Below are positions 7,311 to 9,850 of a stretch of 9,850 nt of DNA, piece after piece. The notes beneath the pieces were generated by a model. It ran no database searches, was not told the origin of the DNA, and saw only the letters and a list, made by a program, of their open reading frames with translations. Location: positions 1 through 9,850 of the forward strand of contig JACPDC010000283.1 of assembly GCA_016184235.1 (NCBI GenBank), given 5' to 3'. The DNA is from Deltaproteobacteria bacterium. Lineage in GTDB: Bacteria; Desulfobacterota; Binatia; UBA9968. Position numbers and translations under genes: made by a program. How positions within the stretch are numbered: position 1 is the stretch's first letter; each line of letters opens with the position of its first letter.

Positions 7311-7400
7311 TCAAAAAGGGAAAAGGGGTCAAGTCTGCTGTTGACTTTTGGGCAGCTATTCACGGGGACAGTAGACGCATTGACAGCTAGGCTGCCCGTG
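7311..7400 (+). repeat. Nested inverted repeats, possible mobile-element remnant
   Basis: This 103-base gap separates convergent genes. AAAAG/TCAA (7321-7325, 7329-7332) pairs with TTGACTTTT (7341-7349), with three G bulged. GGGCAGC-TA (7350-7358) pairs with TA-g-GCTGCCC (7388-7397), with one base bulged, across a 29-base spacer containing TTCACGGGGACAG. The AAAGGGGTCAAGTCT...TTCACGGGGACAG wording resembles sequence I associate with the flanks of REP-associated (Y1, DUF1568) transposases; this is recall and is unverified. No transposase is present. The first hairpin could act as a weak terminator in either direction. Confidence 0.45.
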
Positions 7401-7410
7401 CAATTCGGCC

Positions 7411-8379
7411 TCACTTTCCCTGTTCTGCTTGCGCCACGCTGTTTCTAAAAGCCTCCCAATCTGCAGCGAAGTCGAAGCGGAGAAGTGCGCCGGTGGGCTT
7501 GAGCGTTGCGATGAACGCCGCCACCTTCTCCGGCGTGACATTGGCGGGGTCGTTGAGGCCGTGGCGATGGTACTCCGTGATGGCGAAGCGGCTGTAGACG
7601 TAGCCGAACTCACCGGGAAACGGAATATTCTTCGGCCCGTCGTAGCGCTCGGCGACAAAGCCCCTGCCCTGCTTCTCTTCCCAATTGTAAGTCCACATCC
7701 CCGCGGCCACGGCGATCTTAGATTCCGATCCGGGAAGCAGAGCTGTAAGACGGGGCGCGTGGAGCAGATCGGTATGGCTGGGAATCGAAAGCATGTGGTT
7801 GATCGGCATAATAGATCGCTCTTCGATCTCCCGGGTCGGCTTTAGATGAACATGGTAGAGCCCCGCGCGCAGCGGCGCGCCGCCTGGCTCTGCGGCGCTC
7901 TCTCTGAGCGATTTTAAGAGCTTGTCCTTTAAAGCCCGCTCTTCTTCGGTGGAGGCCCGAGTCGCTTGAAGGGGCGCGAGGAAGCTCGCCAGCGCCGCCT
8001 TGTCGCCCGCCTTGATCGCGCCCATGCGCTCGGCGAGCGTAGTGATCGCCTCCCAGGCCGGAAGGGAAGTGTCGTTGGTCTCCCGCGTCCCTACGTTAAC
8101 CCACACCTGATCGGCGAAAACTCCGCGGAAGTTGATCCAGATGTCCTCGCCCAGGTTCTGCTCGGAGTACGAGCGGCGCGCGTATTCGATCAGGTGCCGC
8201 TCCCCTTCTGCGGGCGAGCAGAAATAGAGCTCGCCGACTCCCGGATCAAAGGCCGGCGGCAAAAGACAGTCGGCCAAAGCCGTTGCCGCTCTGGCCTGCA
8301 AGAAAATGGCAAACAGTACGACGAGAAAAACCAAAGGGTTACTGCCGGTAAAGGATCTCGCCGGTAGAGTGAGTGTCAT
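7411..8379 (-). CDS. Secreted protein of unknown function with a JAMM/MPN-like signature
   Basis: 322 residues. The signal peptide has a charged start (R8), hydrophobic core 16-27 and probable cleavage after ALA-36. I do not recognise the full-length family. A segment reading GLYHVHLKP (H176, H178), then IPSHTDLLHA (S201, D204), then KIAVAAGMWTY (221-231) resembles the metal-binding core of JAB/JAMM domains (H-x-H...S-x-x-D followed by a beta strand). However, H178 to S201 spans 22 residues instead of the usual 7, and no catalytic Glu is obvious. C38 and C54 could form a disulfide. A helical, charged region (about 110-165) precedes the core. The ATG at 8379 overlaps the end of moeA by 41 bases and has no clear Shine-Dalgarno; TTG 8334 is an alternative start that would lose the charged n-region. 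Probably co-transcribed with and translationally coupled to moeA. Confidence 0.82.
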   Translation of the reverse strand: MTLTLPARSFTGSNPLVFLVVLFAIFLQARAATALADCLLPPAFDPGVGELYFCSPAEGERHLIEYARRSYSEQNLGEDIWINFRGVFADQVWVNVGTRETNDTSLPAWEAITTLAERMGAIKAGDKAALASFLAPLQATRASTEEERALKDKLLKSLRESAAEPGGAPLRAGLYHVHLKPTREIEERSIMPINHMLSIPSHTDLLHAPRLTALLPGSESKIAVAAGMWTYNWEEKQGRGFVAERYDGPKNIPFPGEFGYVYSRFAITEYHRHGLNDPANVTPEKVAAFIATLKPTGALLRFDFAADWEAFRNSVAQAEQGK

Positions 8380-9850
8380 AGCCGCCCAAGGCAGAGACGG
8401 CCTTTTTAAAGTCGGCGGAGCGGATCACCTGCAGGAGTTTTTCTCCCTTCTCCGACTCGAAAAATGGACGCCAGAAAAGCAGATCGTACTGCTCTTCGCC
8501 TACCGGGATAAAATCGAGCCCGAGGGCATTGGCGGCGGAGCGCACGCCCAGAGCCACATCCGCCAGACCGCTCACCACGGCCACGCCCACAGCCATGTGC
8601 GTAAACTCCTCCCGCTCGTAGCCGCGGATTGAGTCCGGATCGAGCTTTAGTCTCTTTAGCTCGAAGTCCAGAAGCACCCTTGTCCCGGAGCCGGGCTGGC
8701 GGTTGATGAAGGTGACATCTTTCCTGCCAAGGTCCTTCAAGCCGCTTATCTTTCTGGGATTGCCGTGGCACACCAGCAGCCCCTGCTCGCGCTGTGCCAG
8801 ATGAACCAGCGCCACGGGGGTATTGGGAATTGTACGCTTGATGTCGGGGATGTTGTAGCTGCCCGTGTCCGGATCCAGCAGGTGGGTGCCGGCGACATGG
8901 GTCTCGCCTCTTTGCAGGGCGAGCAGGCCGCCGAGGCTTCCCACGTTGGTCGCAGCGATTTTGAATTCCGGATAAAAGAGCTTCAGCCGGTCTTCGAGCA
9001 CGCTGATCGAGAGGTCATGGCTCCCCGTGCAGACGATGGTATTGTCGATCTCTTCGGGCGAGCGCAAAAGCTCCACCTCGACCTCTTCGCCCGCGTTGAT
9101 GCCCTCGACTAAACTAGGTATGCGCAAGAAGCCATCGGCGCGGACCATCGTGGTGATGACCCCGGCCCCTCTCCCTAATGGCACGGCGACGAGCTTCTCC
9201 CCCACTCGACCTAAAGTTACCCGAATAAACTCCTCCAGACCGAGATGGGAGGGAATCTTCTTCGGCACCAGGGCGCGGGCGCTGAGCCGGTGCTGCGGCC
9301 CGCAGCCGAGCAGTTTTTCCATCAGCGGCCTCAGGATCTCCCGGGCCACGACGATGGCCGATACCGGGTAGCCGGGGATGCCGATCACCGGCTTGCCTCG
9401 GACGATCCCCAACACCGCCGGCTTGCCCGGCATTACGTCGATGCCGTGGGCCAGCAGTTCCCCTTCCGCCGCGATGATCTCGGCGGTGAAGTCGTGCTCT
9501 CCCGCGGAGGAGCCGGCGATGAGCAGGGCAACGTGGTGCTGCTGAACGGCCGAGCGCAACGCCTGCTTCAGCAGCGACGGATTATCCCCGACTTTCGACA
9601 ACTTGACCGGCTCCCCGCCCCATTCCTGCACGAAGGCGCCCAGCACGCTGGAGTTAAACTCGATGACGGCCCCCGGCCTGGTCTCATCCCCAGGCTCGAT
9701 CAGCTCGTCTCCCGTGGGAATGATGGCGACCCTGGGCCGCGCCTTGACCGGAACCGTGGTGTGGCCGGCTGCCAGGAGCGCGCCCAGATCGTAAGGCCGC
9801 AGCCGGTGCGAGCGCGGCAGGAGCATCTCCGTGGCCACCACGTCCTCCCC
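8339..9850 (-). CDS. moeA: MoeA molybdopterin molybdenumtransferase fused to a PBP-like domain (5' partial)
   Basis: Inserts molybdate (or tungstate) into molybdopterin, the last shared step in cofactor synthesis for enzymes such as the formate dehydrogenase here. 503 residues are visible, and the N-terminal roughly 150-180 lie beyond the right edge. The open frame begins G-E-D-V-V-A-T-E-M-L-L-P, matching the MoeA interior, so the GTG at 9841 is not the true start. The MoCF_biosynth domain shows PTGDEL (about 45-50), GSSAGEHDFT, GIDVMPGKPA and GIPGYPVSA. A MoeA C-terminal beta domain follows, to about residue 265. From about 268 to the end is a periplasmic-binding-protein-like domain (VCTGSHDLSISVLEDRL, GLLALQRGETHVAGTHLLD, FINRQPGSGTRVLLDFEL, YDLLFW), as in MoeA/LysR-substrate-domain fusions known from archaea and bacteria. 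That domain has no signal peptide between it and MoeA, so it should act in the cytoplasm, possibly sensing oxyanion or cofactor. Confidence 0.93.
   Translation of the reverse strand, partial: GEDVVATEMLLPRSHRLRPYDLGALLAAGHTTVPVKARPRVAIIPTGDELIEPGDETRPGAVIEFNSSVLGAFVQEWGGEPVKLSKVGDNPSLLKQALRSAVQQHHVALLIAGSSAGEHDFTAEIIAAEGELLAHGIDVMPGKPAVLGIVRGKPVIGIPGYPVSAIVVAREILRPLMEKLLGCGPQHRLSARALVPKKIPSHLGLEEFIRVTLGRVGEKLVAVPLGRGAGVITTMVRADGFLRIPSLVEGINAGEEVEVELLRSPEEIDNTIVCTGSHDLSISVLEDRLKLFYPEFKIAATNVGSLGGLLALQRGETHVAGTHLLDPDTGSYNIPDIKRTIPNTPVALVHLAQREQGLLVCHGNPRKISGLKDLGRKDVTFINRQPGSGTRVLLDFELKRLKLDPDSIRGYEREEFTHMAVGVAVVSGLADVALGVRSAANALGLDFIPVGEEQYDLLFWRPFFESEKGEKLLQVIRSADFKKAVSALGGYDTHSTGEILYRQ

Noticed and set aside
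7350..7397. Larger inverted repeat as an intrinsic terminator
   Set aside because: The spacer is long and neither strand has a T-run directly after the stem.
7148..7414. Minus-strand open frame of 88 codons spanning the intergenic repeat
   Set aside because: It runs antisense to the AOX-like C-terminus and has no motif or ribosome binding site.
1..9850. CRISPR array, tRNA, rRNA or phage genes
   Set aside because: No direct-repeat/spacer pattern, no cloverleaf or rRNA sequence, and no phage-type genes were seen on either strand.

Overview
This is a GC-rich, densely packed bacterial window whose theme is formate oxidation by a molybdenum/tungsten selenoenzyme. The organism cannot be named from the sequence. 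The Sec-dependent formate dehydrogenase, FG-GAP proteins, MoeA-PBP fusion and high GC would fit an uncultured environmental lineage (for example Desulfobacterota-, NC10- or Rokubacteria-like), but that is only a guess.

Plus strand, 1-7307. The window opens inside a membrane-type formate dehydrogenase catalytic subunit (fdhA/fdnG type). An in-frame UGA at 457-459 is the selenocysteine codon and is followed by a clear bacterial SECIS hairpin. A net one-base frame change at a G5 run (426-430), just upstream, breaks the gene a second time, so a standard gene caller would see two fragments and miss the active site. Next come a four-cluster [4Fe-4S] subunit (fdhB), two hairpins including a textbook intrinsic terminator (3397-3430), and an NrfD/PsrC-type membrane quinone subunit. 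These are followed by a small secreted class I cytochrome c, an exported seven-bladed FG-GAP (VCBS) beta-propeller, an unrecognised multi-pass membrane protein, and an alternative-oxidase-like di-iron protein that lacks its last metal-ligand motif. nrfD, the cytochrome and the propeller overlap at stop/start codons and are probably translationally coupled. The layout suggests a formate-to-quinone module with extra periplasmic carriers and possibly a dedicated quinol oxidase.

Middle, 7308-7410. The only intergenic stretch of about 100 bases holds two nested inverted repeats that resemble a mobile-element remnant. The AOX-like gene degenerates just before it.

Minus strand, 7411-9850. A MoeA-type molybdopterin molybdenumtransferase fused to a C-terminal periplasmic-binding-protein-like domain enters from the right edge. 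It overlaps a downstream secreted protein of unknown function that carries a JAMM/MPN-like H-x-H...P-S-x-x-D signature. MoeA supplies the metal cofactor step the formate dehydrogenase needs, so the two strands are functionally linked even though they converge.
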